Assembly (NCBI RefSeq): GCF_036327775.1
Contig: NZ_CP109598.1
Location: 5,778,001-5,842,000, forward strand
Reading direction: 5' to 3'
DNA length: 64,000 nucleotides
From: Streptomyces sp. NBC_01498
Lineage (GTDB): Bacteria > Actinomycetota > Actinomycetes > Streptomycetales > Streptomycetaceae
Shown here: positions 24,630 through 33,836 of the stretch, one piece after another
Numbering within the stretch: the stretch's first letter is position 1
How the letters are laid out: every line of letters begins with the position of its first letter
Position numbers and translations under genes: made by a program
Notes under the pieces: model-generated
What the model was told of the DNA's origin: nothing
Seen by the model: only the letters and a program-made list of their open reading frames with translations
The model's database searches: none

Positions 24630-26637
24630 GACCAGCCTGACGGAACGGCTGCTGTACGCAGCCGGAGTCATCGACCGGATCGGCCGCGTCGACGACGGGG
24701 ACACCCGGACCGATTCGCTGGCCCTGGAACGACGGCGCGGCATCACCATCAAGTCCGCCGTCGTGTCGTTCACCCTCGGCGACATCACCGTCAACCTGAT
24801 CGACACCCCCGGCCACCCCGATTTCATCGCCGAGGTGGAGAGGGTGCTCAGCGTCCTCGACGGCGCCGTCCTCGTCGTGTCGGCCGTCGAAGGCGTCCAG
24901 GCGCAGACCCGCGTCCTGATGCGCACGCTCCGCCGGCTGGGCATCCCCACGCTGATCTTCGTCAACAAGATCGACCGGACCGGGGCCCGCCACGACGACC
25001 TGCTGCGCGAACTCGCGGCGAAACTGACGCCCGCGGTCGTCCCGATGGGCACGGTCCGCCGCCCCGGCACGCGCGACGCGGCGTTCCTGCCGTACGGCGC
25101 GACCGACCCGGCCTTCGCCCCGACCGGCCCGGTGGCCGAACGGCTGGCCGAGCAGGACGACGCGTTCCTGGCCGCGTACGTCGAGAACCCGGCCCGGCTC
25201 ACGTACGGCCGGCTCCGCCGTGAACTGGCCGCGCGGACCCGGCAGGCGCTGATCCACCCGGTCTTCTCCGGCTCCGCCATCTCCGGCGCGGGCGTGGACA
25301 CCCTCACCCGGGGCATCCGCGAATTCCTGCCCGCCACGGCGGACGACGAACGGGGCCCGGCCGCGGGCACCGTCTTCAAGGTCGAACGCGGCCCGGCGGG
25401 CGAGAAGATCGCCTACGTACGGATGTTCTCCGGGGCGCTGCGCGTACGGGACCGGCTGCCGGCCGGTGACGGTGACGGCGACACGGGCAGGATCACCGCC
25501 ATCGGCGTCTTCGAGGACGGCGGCACGGTGCGCCGCGCGTCGGTGGGCGCGGGCCGTATCGGCACCCTCCGGGGGCTCGGCGGCATCCGGATCGGCGACG
25601 TCATCGGCGACCCGGCCGCGGCCCCCGCCGCCCGCCGGCACTTCTCGCCGCCCACGCTGGAGACGGTCGTCGTCCCGGGCGAGGGCACCGACACGGGTGC
25701 GCTGCACACCGCGCTCACCCAGCTCGCCGAACAGGACCCGCTGATCAATCTCCGCCAGGACGAGATCCGGCGGGAACTGTCCGTCTCGCTCTACGGCGAG
25801 GTGCAGAAGGAGGTCATCCAGGCCACGCTCGCCGACGAGTACGGCGTGGACGTCACGTTCCGCGAGACGACGACCATCTGCGTCGAACGGCTCACCGGTA
25901 CGGGAAACGCCGTCGAGGTCATGGGCAAGGAACCCAACCCGTTCCTCGCGACCGTCGGACTACGGGTCGGGCCCGCCGCGCCCGGCAGCGGCGTCGGCTT
26001 CACGCTGGAGGTCGAACTCGGCTCCATGCCGTACGCGTTCATGAAAGCCATCGAGGACACCGTGCGCGCCACCCTGAACGAAGGGCTGTACGGCTGGGCG
26101 GTCCCCGACTGCGCGGTGGTGCTGACCCGCTGCGGCTACGCGCCCCGCCAGAGCCACGCCCACGGCACGTTCGACAAGAGCATGTCCAGCACGGGCGGCG
26201 ACTTCCGGCTGCTGACCCCGCTGGTGCTGATGGCCGCCCTCAAGGACGCGGGCACGGTCGTCTGCGAACCGATGCACCACTTCCGCCTCGACGTCCCGGC
26301 GGACACCTTCGGCACGGTCCTGCCCGCCCTGGCCCGCCGCCGCGCGGTGCCCCACACCCCGTCGGCACACGGCCGGTCGTACGTGGTGGAGGGTGAGATC
26401 CCGGCGGCCGAGATCCACGCGCTGGAACAGCAGCTCCCGGCACTGACCGGCGGCGAGGGCGCCCTGGAGGCGTCCTTCGCCCACCACCGGCCGGTGGTGG
26501 GCGACTTCCCGACCCGCGCCCGCACCGACCACGACCCGCTGAACCGCAAGGAGTACCTGCTGGGCGTGGTCCGCCGGGTCCCGACGGGAGCGCCGGACAC
26601 CCGCCGGCCGCCGGGGGCCGATCCCCGGCACGGCTGA
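24583..26637 (+). CDS. otrA: tetracycline-type ribosomal protection protein (OtrA/TetM-like GTPase)
   Basis: A 684-residue translational GTPase related to EF-G. G1 is AHVDAGKT (residues 10-17), G2 RGITI near 52, G3 DTPGH near 74, G4 NKID near 128 and G5 GSAIS near 228. EF-G domains II-V follow. The C-terminal half has the paralogue-specific CGYAPRQSHAHGTFDKSMSS near 510. Such proteins remove tetracyclines from the ribosome using GTP; OtrA of Streptomyces rimosus is the closest named type by layout. The start GTG is inside a hairpin and overlapped by a leader ORF. Whether it confers resistance or a general ribosome function here is unknown; no biosynthetic cluster is adjacent. Confidence 0.88.
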   Translation: MSTLNLGILAHVDAGKTSLTERLLYAAGVIDRIGRVDDGDTRTDSLALERRRGITIKSAVVSFTLGDITVNLIDTPGHPDFIAEVERVLSVLDGAVLVVSAVEGVQAQTRVLMRTLRRLGIPTLIFVNKIDRTGARHDDLLRELAAKLTPAVVPMGTVRRPGTRDAAFLPYGATDPAFAPTGPVAERLAEQDDAFLAAYVENPARLTYGRLRRELAARTRQALIHPVFSGSAISGAGVDTLTRGIREFLPATADDERGPAAGTVFKVERGPAGEKIAYVRMFSGALRVRDRLPAGDGDGDTGRITAIGVFEDGGTVRRASVGAGRIGTLRGLGGIRIGDVIGDPAAAPAARRHFSPPTLETVVVPGEGTDTGALHTALTQLAEQDPLINLRQDEIRRELSVSLYGEVQKEVIQATLADEYGVDVTFRETTTICVERLTGTGNAVEVMGKEPNPFLATVGLRVGPAAPGSGVGFTLEVELGSMPYAFMKAIEDTVRATLNEGLYGWAVPDCAVVLTRCGYAPRQSHAHGTFDKSMSSTGGDFRLLTPLVLMAALKDAGTVVCEPMHHFRLDVPADTFGTVLPALARRRAVPHTPSAHGRSYVVEGEIPAAEIHALEQQLPALTGGEGALEASFAHHRPVVGDFPTRARTDHDPLNRKEYLLGVVRRVPTGAPDTRRPPGADPRHG

Positions 26638-26767
26638 CGCGGGTCAGGGTCGTGAGGGGCGTCATGCCGCCGGGTGGTGTGGGCGGGAATGGGGTGCCGG
26701 GCCGACGGGTTGTGGTGAGGAGCGGAGGGTGGCTCCGCACCGGCCCGGCCTGGAGAGAAGCAGACAC

Positions 26768-27493
26768 ATGCGTGTGGAGATCTGGAGCGACATCGCCTGT
26801 CCCTGGTGCTACATCGGCAAGGCGCGGTTCGAGAAGGGGCTCGCCGGCTTCGCCCATCGGGACGGGGTCGAGGTGGTGCACCGGTCCTTCGAGCTGGATC
26901 CCGGACATGCCAAGGGCGAGGTCGCCCCGGTGGTCGACATGCTCGCCGCGAAGTTCGGGCGGTCCCGGGAGGAAGCCCTGGCGATGGAGGAGCAGGTCGC
27001 CTCGCACGCCCGCTCGGAGGGGCTGGGGTACCGCGTCGGTGACCGGGACCACGGCAGCACCTTCGACATCCACCGGGTGCTGCACCTGGCCAAGGCCCGG
27101 GGGCTCCAGGACGAGCTGCTGGAGGTCGTCTACCGGGCCAACTTCGCCGAGGAGCGCTCGGTGTACGACCCGGGGACGCTGGTCGACCTCGCCGTGGAGG
27201 CCGGGCTGGACGCGGACGAGGTGCGGGGAGTCCTCGCGGACCCCGGCGCGTACGCCGACGACGTACGCGCCGACGAGCGCGAGGCCGCCGAACTCGGCGC
27301 GAACGGGGTGCCGTTCTTCGTCCTGGACCGTCGTTACGGTGTCTCCGGCGGGCAGCCCGCCGAGGTCTTCACCCAGGCGCTGGAGCAGGCGTGGCAGGGG
27401 CGCGTCCTCACACCTCTCGCGACCGACGACTCCGGCGCCACCTGTGACTCCGACGCCGCCTGCGCGGTCCCCGGTACGCACACCCACGCGTAG
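26768..27493 (+). CDS. DsbA/FrnE-like thioredoxin-fold protein
   Basis: A 241-residue cytoplasmic protein (no signal peptide). GGAGAGAAG precedes the ATG. The thioredoxin fold begins VEIWSDIACPWCYIGKARFE with the CPWC active site at residues 12-15. An all-helical insertion follows, then the cis-Pro region GANGVPFFVLDRRYGVSGG near 180. The C-terminal tail (CDSDAACAVPGTHTHA) adds two Cys and two His and could bind metal or form a second redox pair. FrnE-type proteins are oxidoreductases or polyketide-related isomerase-like proteins; the substrate is unknown. Confidence 0.85.
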   Translation: MRVEIWSDIACPWCYIGKARFEKGLAGFAHRDGVEVVHRSFELDPGHAKGEVAPVVDMLAAKFGRSREEALAMEEQVASHARSEGLGYRVGDRDHGSTFDIHRVLHLAKARGLQDELLEVVYRANFAEERSVYDPGTLVDLAVEAGLDADEVRGVLADPGAYADDVRADEREAAELGANGVPFFVLDRRYGVSGGQPAEVFTQALEQAWQGRVLTPLATDDSGATCDSDAACAVPGTHTHA

Positions 27494-27580
27494 CCGGACA
27501 CCCATGCATAAGCGTTCCTTGGGCCAACCCCCGGAAAAGACGTGATTGACGGGGGAGCGCAGGGGTCCCAGGGTGAGCAC

Positions 27581-28630
27581 ATGGACACTTTGGGCGGTGC
27601 CGAGTTCGCGCCGGAGACGACGTATCTGAACACCTCCAGCTGCGGTCTGCTGCCGGGCCGGGCCGTCGAGGCCGTACGGACCCTGGCCGCCGAGAGCGCC
27701 AAGGGCCGGCGGGACGGCGCGGGCAGCTTCGACTCGGTGACCGCGGCCCGCGCCTCGTACGCCCGGCTCGTCGGGGTTCCCGCCGAGCGCGTCGCCGTCG
27801 GCCACGCGGTGGCGGTCCATGTCGGACTGATCGCGGGATCGCTGGCACCGGGCAGTGAAGTCCTCATGGCGGAGGGGGAGTTCAGCTCCGTCGTCACCCC
27901 CTTCGCGGTGCGCGGCGATCTCAGGCCGCGCTACGTGCCGCTGGAGAAACTGGCCGACGAGGTACGCCCGGAGACCGCGCTGGTCGCCGTCTCCGCCGTG
28001 CAGTCCGCCGACGGCCGGATCGCCGACCTGCCGGCGCTGCGGGCCGCGACCTCGGCGCACGGCGCCCGTACGCTGCTCGACACCACCCAGGCGGCGGGGT
28101 GGCTGCCCGTCGAGGCGGGGGCGTACGACTACACCGTCGCCGGCGGCTACAAGTTCCTGGTGAGCCCGCGCGGCACGTCGTTCCTGACCGTGACCGAGGA
28201 GGCGCAGGAAGGGCTGGTGCCGCTGCACGCCGGCTGGGTCGCGGGCGAGGACATCTGGGCGAGCACGTACGGCCCGGTCGAGCGCCTGGCCCACTCGGCA
28301 CGGCGGTTCGACGAGCCGGTGGCGTTCCTCGCCTACCACGGGGCCGAACAGTCCCTGGCCCTGCTGGAGGAGATCGGCGTCGAGCGGATCCGGACCCATG
28401 TCGTCGCGCTCGCCGACCGTTTCCGGGCGGGCCTGGTCTCCCTCGGGCACGAGCCGGTCGCCGCCGACGGGTCCACCGTCGTCGCCGTGGCGGGCCTGGG
28501 AGACCGGGAGGCCCGGCTGGCGGAGGCGGGCGTGGAGGTCTCCGTCCGGGCGGGCAATCTGCGCGCCGCCTTCCACCTCTACAACTCGGCGGCGGACGTG
28601 GACCGCGCGCTGGACGTCCTCGCGGGGTGA
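27581..28630 (+). CDS. class V aminotransferase-fold PLP enzyme
   Basis: A 349-residue fold type I PLP enzyme. I chose the ATG at 27581, with GGGTGAG upstream. It has YLNTSSCGLLP near residue 14, an Asp-Thr-Thr-Gln PLP-ring contact (LLDTTQAAGWLPV) near 168 and the Schiff-base Lys in AGGYKFLVSPRG near 189. It resembles cysteine desulfurase/kynureninase-like family members, but the catalytic Cys loop of IscS is not evident. Function unknown. It ends 121 bases before the convergent ectD, separated by a strong terminator. Confidence 0.8.
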   Translation: MDTLGGAEFAPETTYLNTSSCGLLPGRAVEAVRTLAAESAKGRRDGAGSFDSVTAARASYARLVGVPAERVAVGHAVAVHVGLIAGSLAPGSEVLMAEGEFSSVVTPFAVRGDLRPRYVPLEKLADEVRPETALVAVSAVQSADGRIADLPALRAATSAHGARTLLDTTQAAGWLPVEAGAYDYTVAGGYKFLVSPRGTSFLTVTEEAQEGLVPLHAGWVAGEDIWASTYGPVERLAHSARRFDEPVAFLAYHGAEQSLALLEEIGVERIRTHVVALADRFRAGLVSLGHEPVAADGSTVVAVAGLGDREARLAEAGVEVSVRAGNLRAAFHLYNSAADVDRALDVLAG

Positions 28631-28661
28631 GGAACGGAGGGTGAGGAACACCGGGTGGGGA

Positions 28662-28708
28662 ACGCGGAGGCGGGGCCGGGGTGCGTACACCCGGCCCCGC
28701 CTCCGCGT
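28662..28708. terminator. strong bidirectional terminator between aminotransferase gene and ectD
   Basis: A stem of about 21 bp with a single bulged G and the 4-base loop CGTA, between genes that converge at 28630 and 28751. Confidence 0.88.
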
Positions 28709-28750
28709 CACTCACCACCGGCTCACGCCGCCCCGCTTGCGCCTGGAACC

Positions 28751-29647
28751 TCAGCGCACCGGCGTGAAGTCCCGCGCGCCGATGAACGACGGCCGGGGCG
28801 CGGGCGCCGCGAACGGCTCCACCGCCGCGTTCTCCACACTGTTGAACACGATGAAGACGTTGCTGCGCGGGAACGGGGTGATGTTGTCGCCGGACCCGTG
28901 CATGCAGTTGCAGTCGAACCAGGTCGCCGAACCGGCCTTGCCCGTGAAGAGTTTGATGCCGTGCTGCCCGGCCAGGGCGGTGAGCGCCTCGTCCGACGGC
29001 GTTCCCGCGTCCTGCATCTTCAGCGACTGCTTGTAGTTGTCCGCCGGCGTCTCGCCCGCGCAGCCCAGGAAGGTCTTGTGCGACCCGGGCATGATCATCA
29101 GACCGCCGTTGGTGTCGAAGTTCTCGGTCAGCGCGATCGACACGGAGATGGTCCGCATGTTCGGCAGTCCGTCCTCGGCGTGCCAGGTCTCGAAGTCCGA
29201 GTGCCAGTAGAAGCCCGAGGCGCCGAAGCCCGGCTTCACGTTGATACGGGACTGGTGGACGTACACGTCCGAGCCGAGGATCTGCCGGGCCCGGCCCACC
29301 ACGCGTTCGTCGCGCACCAGTTCGGCGAAGATCCGGCTGAGCTTGTGGACCTCGAACACCGACCGTACGTCCTGGGACTTGGGCTCGATGATCGAGCGCT
29401 CGTCCGCCCGGATGTCGGGGTCGGCGATCAGCCGGTCGAGTTCGTCGCGGTAGCGCGCCACCTCGTCGGGGCCGATGAGCTGGTCGACGCTGAGGAAGCC
29501 GTCCCGCTCCAGGCCCTGGAGGGCGGCCGGGTCGACCGGGCCGGGGGTGCCGGGCGGCGACCAGACGACGGGGTCCTGACGCGGGGTGGTCACCTCACCC
29601 ACGCCACGGGTCGGGTACAGGTCGGTACGTGCGGGGGCGGTGGTCAT
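28751..29647 (-). CDS. ectD: ectoine 5-hydroxylase
   Basis: A 298-residue Fe(II)/2-oxoglutarate dioxygenase that makes 5-hydroxyectoine from ectoine in the cytoplasm. The signature region is GFYWHSDFETWHAEDGLPNM near residue 145, which contains the iron ligands His and Asp. The distal His is in NCMHGSGDN near 248, and RSIIEPKSQ lies near 85. Last gene of ectABCD, starting 5 bases after the ectC stop. Length matches the family (about 300). Confidence 0.96.
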   Translation of the reverse strand: MTTAPARTDLYPTRGVGEVTTPRQDPVVWSPPGTPGPVDPAALQGLERDGFLSVDQLIGPDEVARYRDELDRLIADPDIRADERSIIEPKSQDVRSVFEVHKLSRIFAELVRDERVVGRARQILGSDVYVHQSRINVKPGFGASGFYWHSDFETWHAEDGLPNMRTISVSIALTENFDTNGGLMIMPGSHKTFLGCAGETPADNYKQSLKMQDAGTPSDEALTALAGQHGIKLFTGKAGSATWFDCNCMHGSGDNITPFPRSNVFIVFNSVENAAVEPFAAPAPRPSFIGARDFTPVR

Positions 29648-29652
29648 GGGGG

Positions 29653-30051
29653 TCAGCCCTCCTCGGTCAGCAGCGGATAGACGCCGTTCTCGTCGTGGTC
29701 CTCCCGGCCTGTCACCGGGGGGTTGAAGACACAGACACAGCGGAAGTCGGTCTTGGGCCGGAGCGTGTGCTTCTCGTGCCCGTCGAGCAGATACATCGTG
29801 CCGGGGGAGATCCAGTGGGTCTCGCCCGTGTCGTCGTTGGTGAGTTCGGCCTCGCCGTCCACACACAGCACGGCCTCGACGTGGTTCGCGTACCACATCG
29901 ACGTCTCGGTACCCGCGTAGAGCACGGTCTCGTGCAGGGAGAAGCCGACCCTCTCCTGGGCGAGCACGATGCGCTTGCTCTCCCATGTGCCCGACGCGGA
30001 CCTCACATGACGGTCGGTGTTCTCGATGTCCTTGAACGATCGCACGATCAC
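29653..30051 (-). CDS. ectC: L-ectoine synthase
   Basis: A 132-residue cupin that cyclises N-gamma-acetyl-diaminobutyrate to ectoine. It has [10 protein letters not shown] near 22, [20 protein letters not shown] near 51, [14 protein letters not shown] near 84 and [20 protein letters not shown] near 106, all diagnostic. GTG start with AGAAGGG upstream. It is separated from ectB by 258 bases that contain a four-copy 13-bp tandem repeat, so it is not tightly coupled to ectB. Confidence 0.97.
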   Translation of the reverse strand: MIVRSFKDIENTDRHVRSASGTWESKRIVLAQERVGFSLHETVLYAGTETSMWYANHVEAVLCVDGEAELTNDDTGETHWISPGTMYLLDGHEKHTLRPKTDFRCVCVFNPPVTGREDHDENGVYPLLTEEG

Positions 30052-30068
30052 GGTGAATAGGACCCTTC

Positions 30069-30120
30069 TGTGGTGCGGTGCTGTGGTGCGGTGCTGTGGT
30101 GCGGTGCTGTGGTGCGGTGC
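30069..30120. repeat. four perfect tandem copies of a 13-bp unit in the ectB-ectC gap
   Basis: The unit TGTGGTGCGGTGC is repeated exactly four times immediately upstream of ectC (minus strand). The rest of the gap 30121-30309 is GC-rich with no ORF or clear hairpin. Confidence 0.9.
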
Positions 30121-30309
30121 CCTCTACGGGTGCCCCGGTCGTCCCGGAATCAGACCCCCGGGGACCCCGCGGGCCCCGTCCGGAGGACAGGCCCGCGAGG
30201 GCGGATCCCGAGGGATCGGTCGGTTGCTGGGAGTCTCGGGCGGTCATCGGCCGGTCGTGGGGTGGGGGTCGGGTGCCGGTCGCCGGGTGGCGTCACGGTC
30301 CGGTGGTCG

Positions 30310-31578
30310 TCAGGCGGTCTCGCGTACGGCGCGGGCCAGGGTGCGCAGACCCTCGTCCAGCTCGTCCGGGGTGATGGTCAGCGCCGGGAGGAGCTTGACG
30401 ACCTCGCTCTCCGGGCCCGAGGTCTCCAGCAGGAGCCCCAGCTCGAAGGCGCGGCGGCAGACCGCGGTGGCACGCGGCTTGTCCTGGAACTCCATGCCCC
30501 AGACCAGGCCCCGGCCCCGGAAGCCCACGCTGTCCGGCTCGCACTCCTCCACGATGGCCAGCAGCGCGCGCTCGATCTGGTCGGCGCGGGCCAGGGTCTG
30601 CTTCTCCATCTGGCCGTCGGCCCAGTACGTGTTCAGCGCGGCGGCGGCCGTCACGAAGGCCGGGTTGTTGCCGCGGAACGTCCCGTTGTGCTCACCGGGC
30701 TCCCAGATGTCCAGCTCCGGCTTGAAGAGCGTCAGCGACATCGGCAGGCCGTAGCCGCTGATGGACTTCGACAGGGTGACGATGTCGGGGGTGATGCCCG
30801 CCTCCTCGAAGGAGAAGAACCCACCGGTCCGTCCGCAGCCCATCTGGATGTCGTCCACGATGAGCAGCATGTCCTGGCGCTCGCACAGCTCGGCCAGCGC
30901 GCGCAGCCACTCGGCGCGGGCGACGTTGATGCCGCCCTCGCCCTGGACGGTCTCCACGATGACGGCGGCGGGCTTGTTGAGCCCGGAGCCCTGGTCGCCG
31001 AGCAGCCGCTCGAACCACAGGAAGTCCGGGACCTGCCCGTCGAAGTAGTTGTCGAACGGCATCGGCGTGCCGTGCACCAGCGGGATACCCGCCCCGGCGC
31101 GCTTGAAGGCGTTGCCGGTGACGGCGAGCGAGCCCAGCGACATCCCGTGGAAGGCGTTCGTGAAGGACACGATCGCCTCGCGGTTCTTCACCTTGCGGGC
31201 CAGCTTGAGCGCCGCCTCGACGGCGTTGGTGCCGGTGGGGCCGGGGAACATCACCTTGTACGGCAGGTCCCTGGGCCGCAGCACCACGTTCTGGAAGGAC
31301 TCCAGGAACGCGCGTTTCGCGGTGGTCGCCATGTCCAGGCCGTGGGTGATGCCGTCGCGCTCGATGTAGTCGATCAGCGCGCGTTTCAGTACGGGGTTGT
31401 TGTGCCCGTAGTTGAGCGAACCGGCACCGGCGAAGAAGTCCAGGTAGCTGTGGCCGTCCTCGTCGGTGAGGCGGCTGCCCTGCGCGCGGTCGAACACGGC
31501 CGGCCAGCCCCGGCAGTAGCTGCGTACCTCGGATTCCAGGGTCTCGAAGACACTGAGGACAGGCGGGGTGATGGTCAC
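30310..31578 (-). CDS. ectB: diaminobutyrate--2-oxoglutarate transaminase
   Basis: A 422-residue class III PLP aminotransferase. It forms L-2,4-diaminobutyrate from aspartate semialdehyde and glutamate. It has FDRAQGSRLTDEDGHSYLDF near 29, FPGPTGTNAVEAALKLARK near 110 and LIVDDIQMGCGRTG near 230. The Schiff-base Lys is in VTLSKSISGYGLPMS near 268. GTG start with AGGAG upstream. Second gene of the ectoine operon, 59 bases after ectA. Confidence 0.96.
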   Translation of the reverse strand: MTITPPVLSVFETLESEVRSYCRGWPAVFDRAQGSRLTDEDGHSYLDFFAGAGSLNYGHNNPVLKRALIDYIERDGITHGLDMATTAKRAFLESFQNVVLRPRDLPYKVMFPGPTGTNAVEAALKLARKVKNREAIVSFTNAFHGMSLGSLAVTGNAFKRAGAGIPLVHGTPMPFDNYFDGQVPDFLWFERLLGDQGSGLNKPAAVIVETVQGEGGINVARAEWLRALAELCERQDMLLIVDDIQMGCGRTGGFFSFEEAGITPDIVTLSKSISGYGLPMSLTLFKPELDIWEPGEHNGTFRGNNPAFVTAAAALNTYWADGQMEKQTLARADQIERALLAIVEECEPDSVGFRGRGLVWGMEFQDKPRATAVCRRAFELGLLLETSGPESEVVKLLPALTITPDELDEGLRTLARAVRETA

Positions 31579-31637
31579 GGGGATCTCCTGAAGGGTGAGG
31601 GGAGAGGCGTGCGGTGGGGTGGGGTGGAGGGTGCCGC

Positions 31638-32261
31638 TCAGGTCGTGAGCGGGCCGATCCGGTACAGCACCTCGGGCTGGTGCCCGCCGTCGGGGAAGAG
31701 ATCCCCGTCGAAGAGCACCTCGCGCTCCAGGGTCGCGCCGTGACGCTCGGAGAAGGCGTGGAACATACGGTCCGACGCGGTGTTGTCGGGCGTGACGGTC
31801 GTCTCGATCGAGACGATCCCCCGCTCCTCGGTGACCCGCCTGGTGAGCGCGTCGAGAAGGGTGCCGGCGAGGCCCATGCCCCGGTGGGAGCGGTCGACGG
31901 CCACCTGCCAGACGACCAGGACCTCGGGGCGCTCGGGGCGGACGTAGCCCGTGACGAAGCCGACGGGGGTTCCGCCGGGGCCGGTGGACCCGTCCGCGCC
32001 GCGGGGCCCGGCCCCTTCGGCGGCCGGGTCCGTTCTGTCGGCCCGGGAGGCCCCGGCCGTGGTGTCGCGGGCCACGACGGAGGTCGCGGCGAAGTCACGA
32101 CACCACAGCAGATAGCTGTAGGAGGAGTTCAGGTCCAGGACCTCGGAGTCGCGGGCGATGCGCCAGAGCGCGGCTCCGTCCTCCACTCGGGGGGCATCGA
32201 TCGTGAGGGATCGCGTGAATTCGCTTCGGACACCTGCAAGGTCTGCTTGGGCGGCAGTCAT
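31638..32261 (-). CDS. ectA: L-2,4-diaminobutyrate N-gamma-acetyltransferase
   Basis: A 207-residue GNAT enzyme, first gene of ectABCD. Substrate-side motif DLNSSYSYLLWCRDFAATSV near residue 43; acetyl-CoA site VDRSHRGMGLAGTLL near 122. Compared with the usual 165-185 residues it carries an extra low-complexity Ala/Gly/Asp/Pro segment of about 30 residues (about 66-99) between the strands SVVA and TPVGFVTGY. No ribosome binding site is visible; a TAAATT -10 lies 8 bases before the ATG, so the message may be leaderless. Confidence 0.93.
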   Translation of the reverse strand: MTAAQADLAGVRSEFTRSLTIDAPRVEDGAALWRIARDSEVLDLNSSYSYLLWCRDFAATSVVARDTTAGASRADRTDPAAEGAGPRGADGSTGPGGTPVGFVTGYVRPERPEVLVVWQVAVDRSHRGMGLAGTLLDALTRRVTEERGIVSIETTVTPDNTASDRMFHAFSERHGATLEREVLFDGDLFPDGGHQPEVLYRIGPLTT

Positions 32262-32593
32262 GTCTATTGAATTTACCCAGCCAATTCAGAAATCGCATCG
32301 TCGGCAGGGGTTGGGGGCGGCCCCGCCCTGTGTTATCACGCGGGCGTGGACGTCGCACGGCAGCGGGGGTATTCGGGTGGTTTGACCGTGTCATTCTGGG
32401 CATGTCGGGCCACCTTGTGTACTCGGTCACATATGCGTAACGCTCTCGACCCCGGCCTGAATTATGGGGTCGCCCGCCGCCGAAACCTCCGTGTTTAAGG
32501 GCGGCGGGAGTGGGCAGACGAATGCGGGAAGCCGGGTGGGTAAGAATTCATTTCGCTATTCCCGCATTCCCGGACCGAAACCGCCCGCGCTAT
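32262..32593. other. ectoine operon upstream region
   Basis: 332 bases without a gene. It has a lower-GC segment next to ectA (32262-32300) that contains the candidate -10 TAAATT (minus strand, 32275-32270). A hairpin lies at 32520-32569. No named operator is recognised. Confidence 0.5.
32520..32569 (-). terminator. 11-bp inverted repeat after the class V enzyme gene
   Basis: GAATGCGGGAA and its exact complement are separated by 28 bases, 24 bases past the stop of the minus-strand gene ending at 32594. The loop is long and no T-run follows, so it could instead be an operator for the ect operon. Confidence 0.4.
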
Positions 32594-33706
32594 TCAGGAT
32601 GCGAGGCCGGCCCAACTGCCGGACACTGCTTTCTCCGCCGCCGCCGGATTCACCCGCGCACCCCTTCCGGCGAGCGCGGCGCCCAGCGCCGCGAGCGAGG
32701 ACCGCACCGCCCCGGGAGTGGCGGCGGCGCCGTAGTGGTTGACCCGGATCATCTCCGCGGACAGCGCCCCGCCCCCGGCGATCAGCGGCAGCGACGGATC
32801 GGCCGCCAGGGCCTCGGCGACCAGGGCGGCGGCGTCCACCCCCTCGGGGGTGCGCAGCGTCGTGGCGACGGGCGCGGCGTCCCGCGCGGAGTACACGAAC
32901 GGCTCAAGGCCCCCGCCGAGCGCGAGCGCCCCCGCGCGCGTCGCCGCGGCGGCCGACGCGTGTACCGCCGTCCGGGTGACGAGGCCCTCCGCCTCGATAC
33001 GTTCCAGGCAGGCGTCCAGGGCGAGCATCTCCAGCTGCGCCGGCGCGTGCGGCAGCGCGGCGCGCCCGGTGTCGATCCAGCGCTCCTTCCAGTCGAGGAG
33101 CGAGAGGTACGAGCGGCGCGGCGCCCCCGGATTCGCGGCCATCCGCTCCCACGCGCGGGCGCTCACCGACACGGCGGAGACCCCGGCGGGCCCGCCCATG
33201 GCCTTCTGCGCGCCGATCACGCACAGGTCGACGCCCCAGGCGTCGGGCAGCAGCGGTTCCGCCGCCACGGACGCCACCGCGTCCAGCATGAACAGGGCGC
33301 CGTGGGCGCGGACGGCCTCGCCGATCTCGGCCACCGGGTTGGTGTTGCCGGTGGCCGCCTCGGCGTGGACCAGCGACACGAAGTCGATCTCCGGGTGCTC
33401 CGCCAGCGCGCGCTCGACCTGCTCGGCCGAGGCCGCCGCGTGGAAGGGCACCTCCAGGTCCACGACCGTCGCCCCGCAGTCGCGGAGCCAGTTGCCGAAG
33501 GTCTGGCCGTACGGGCCCGTGACGACGTTCAGCGCGGTCGAACCGGCACGGGCGCCACCGCGGACACAGCCCTCCAGAGGAAGCAGCGCCTCGCCCTGCG
33601 TGATCACCACGTCCTGCTCGGTGTCGAGCAGGGCGGCCACCCGCCGCTCGACGGCCGCGAAGTCGGCGGGAGTGAGGGGGGCGAGGTCAAGCAGCGGATG
33701 GGTCAC
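32594..33706 (-). CDS. class V aminotransferase-fold PLP enzyme (alanine-glyoxylate aminotransferase-like)
   Basis: A 370-residue fold type I PLP enzyme. The GTG start at 33706 was chosen by homology-like onset (THPLLDLAPLTPADFAAVE). It has a PLP Asp in MLDAVASVAAEPLLPDAWGV near 155, the Schiff-base Lys in CVIGAQKAMGGPAGVS near 179 and GALSAEMIRVNHYGAAATPG near 330. The SFAAVAATAG-like step (HAEAATGNTNPV) fits the pyridoxamine-pyruvate/alanine-glyoxylate group. Substrate unknown. Divergent from the amidohydrolase and upstream of ectABCD on the same strand. Confidence 0.82.
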   Translation of the reverse strand: MTHPLLDLAPLTPADFAAVERRVAALLDTEQDVVITQGEALLPLEGCVRGGARAGSTALNVVTGPYGQTFGNWLRDCGATVVDLEVPFHAAASAEQVERALAEHPEIDFVSLVHAEAATGNTNPVAEIGEAVRAHGALFMLDAVASVAAEPLLPDAWGVDLCVIGAQKAMGGPAGVSAVSVSARAWERMAANPGAPRRSYLSLLDWKERWIDTGRAALPHAPAQLEMLALDACLERIEAEGLVTRTAVHASAAAATRAGALALGGGLEPFVYSARDAAPVATTLRTPEGVDAAALVAEALAADPSLPLIAGGGALSAEMIRVNHYGAAATPGAVRSSLAALGAALAGRGARVNPAAAEKAVSGSWAGLAS

Positions 33707-33823
33707 GGTCGGTGCGCTCTCTTCGGGTCGTCGGCGGCCGGTCACCGGCCGCACAAGTACGGGGGCGGAAGGCCGCTCGAACGGTGTTCGGACACTCCCT
33801 CGTCGAGGGTACTCAGCGCCTCG

Positions 33824-33829
33824 TAAGGT
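33824..33829 (+). promoter_or_regulatory. candidate -10 of a leaderless amidohydrolase mRNA
   Basis: TAAGGT lies 7 bases before the ATG at 33837, and no Shine-Dalgarno sequence is seen. Transcription would then start at the start codon. Confidence 0.4.
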
Positions 33830-33836
33830 TCGGCCC

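Noticed and set aside
24583..26637. Elongation factor G
   Set aside because: The protein has the ribosomal-protection-type C-terminus and a resistance-style leader, and it lacks the usual rpsL-rpsG-tuf neighbourhood.
30069..30120. A CRISPR array
   Set aside because: The 13-base units are adjacent with no spacers and no cas genes are nearby.
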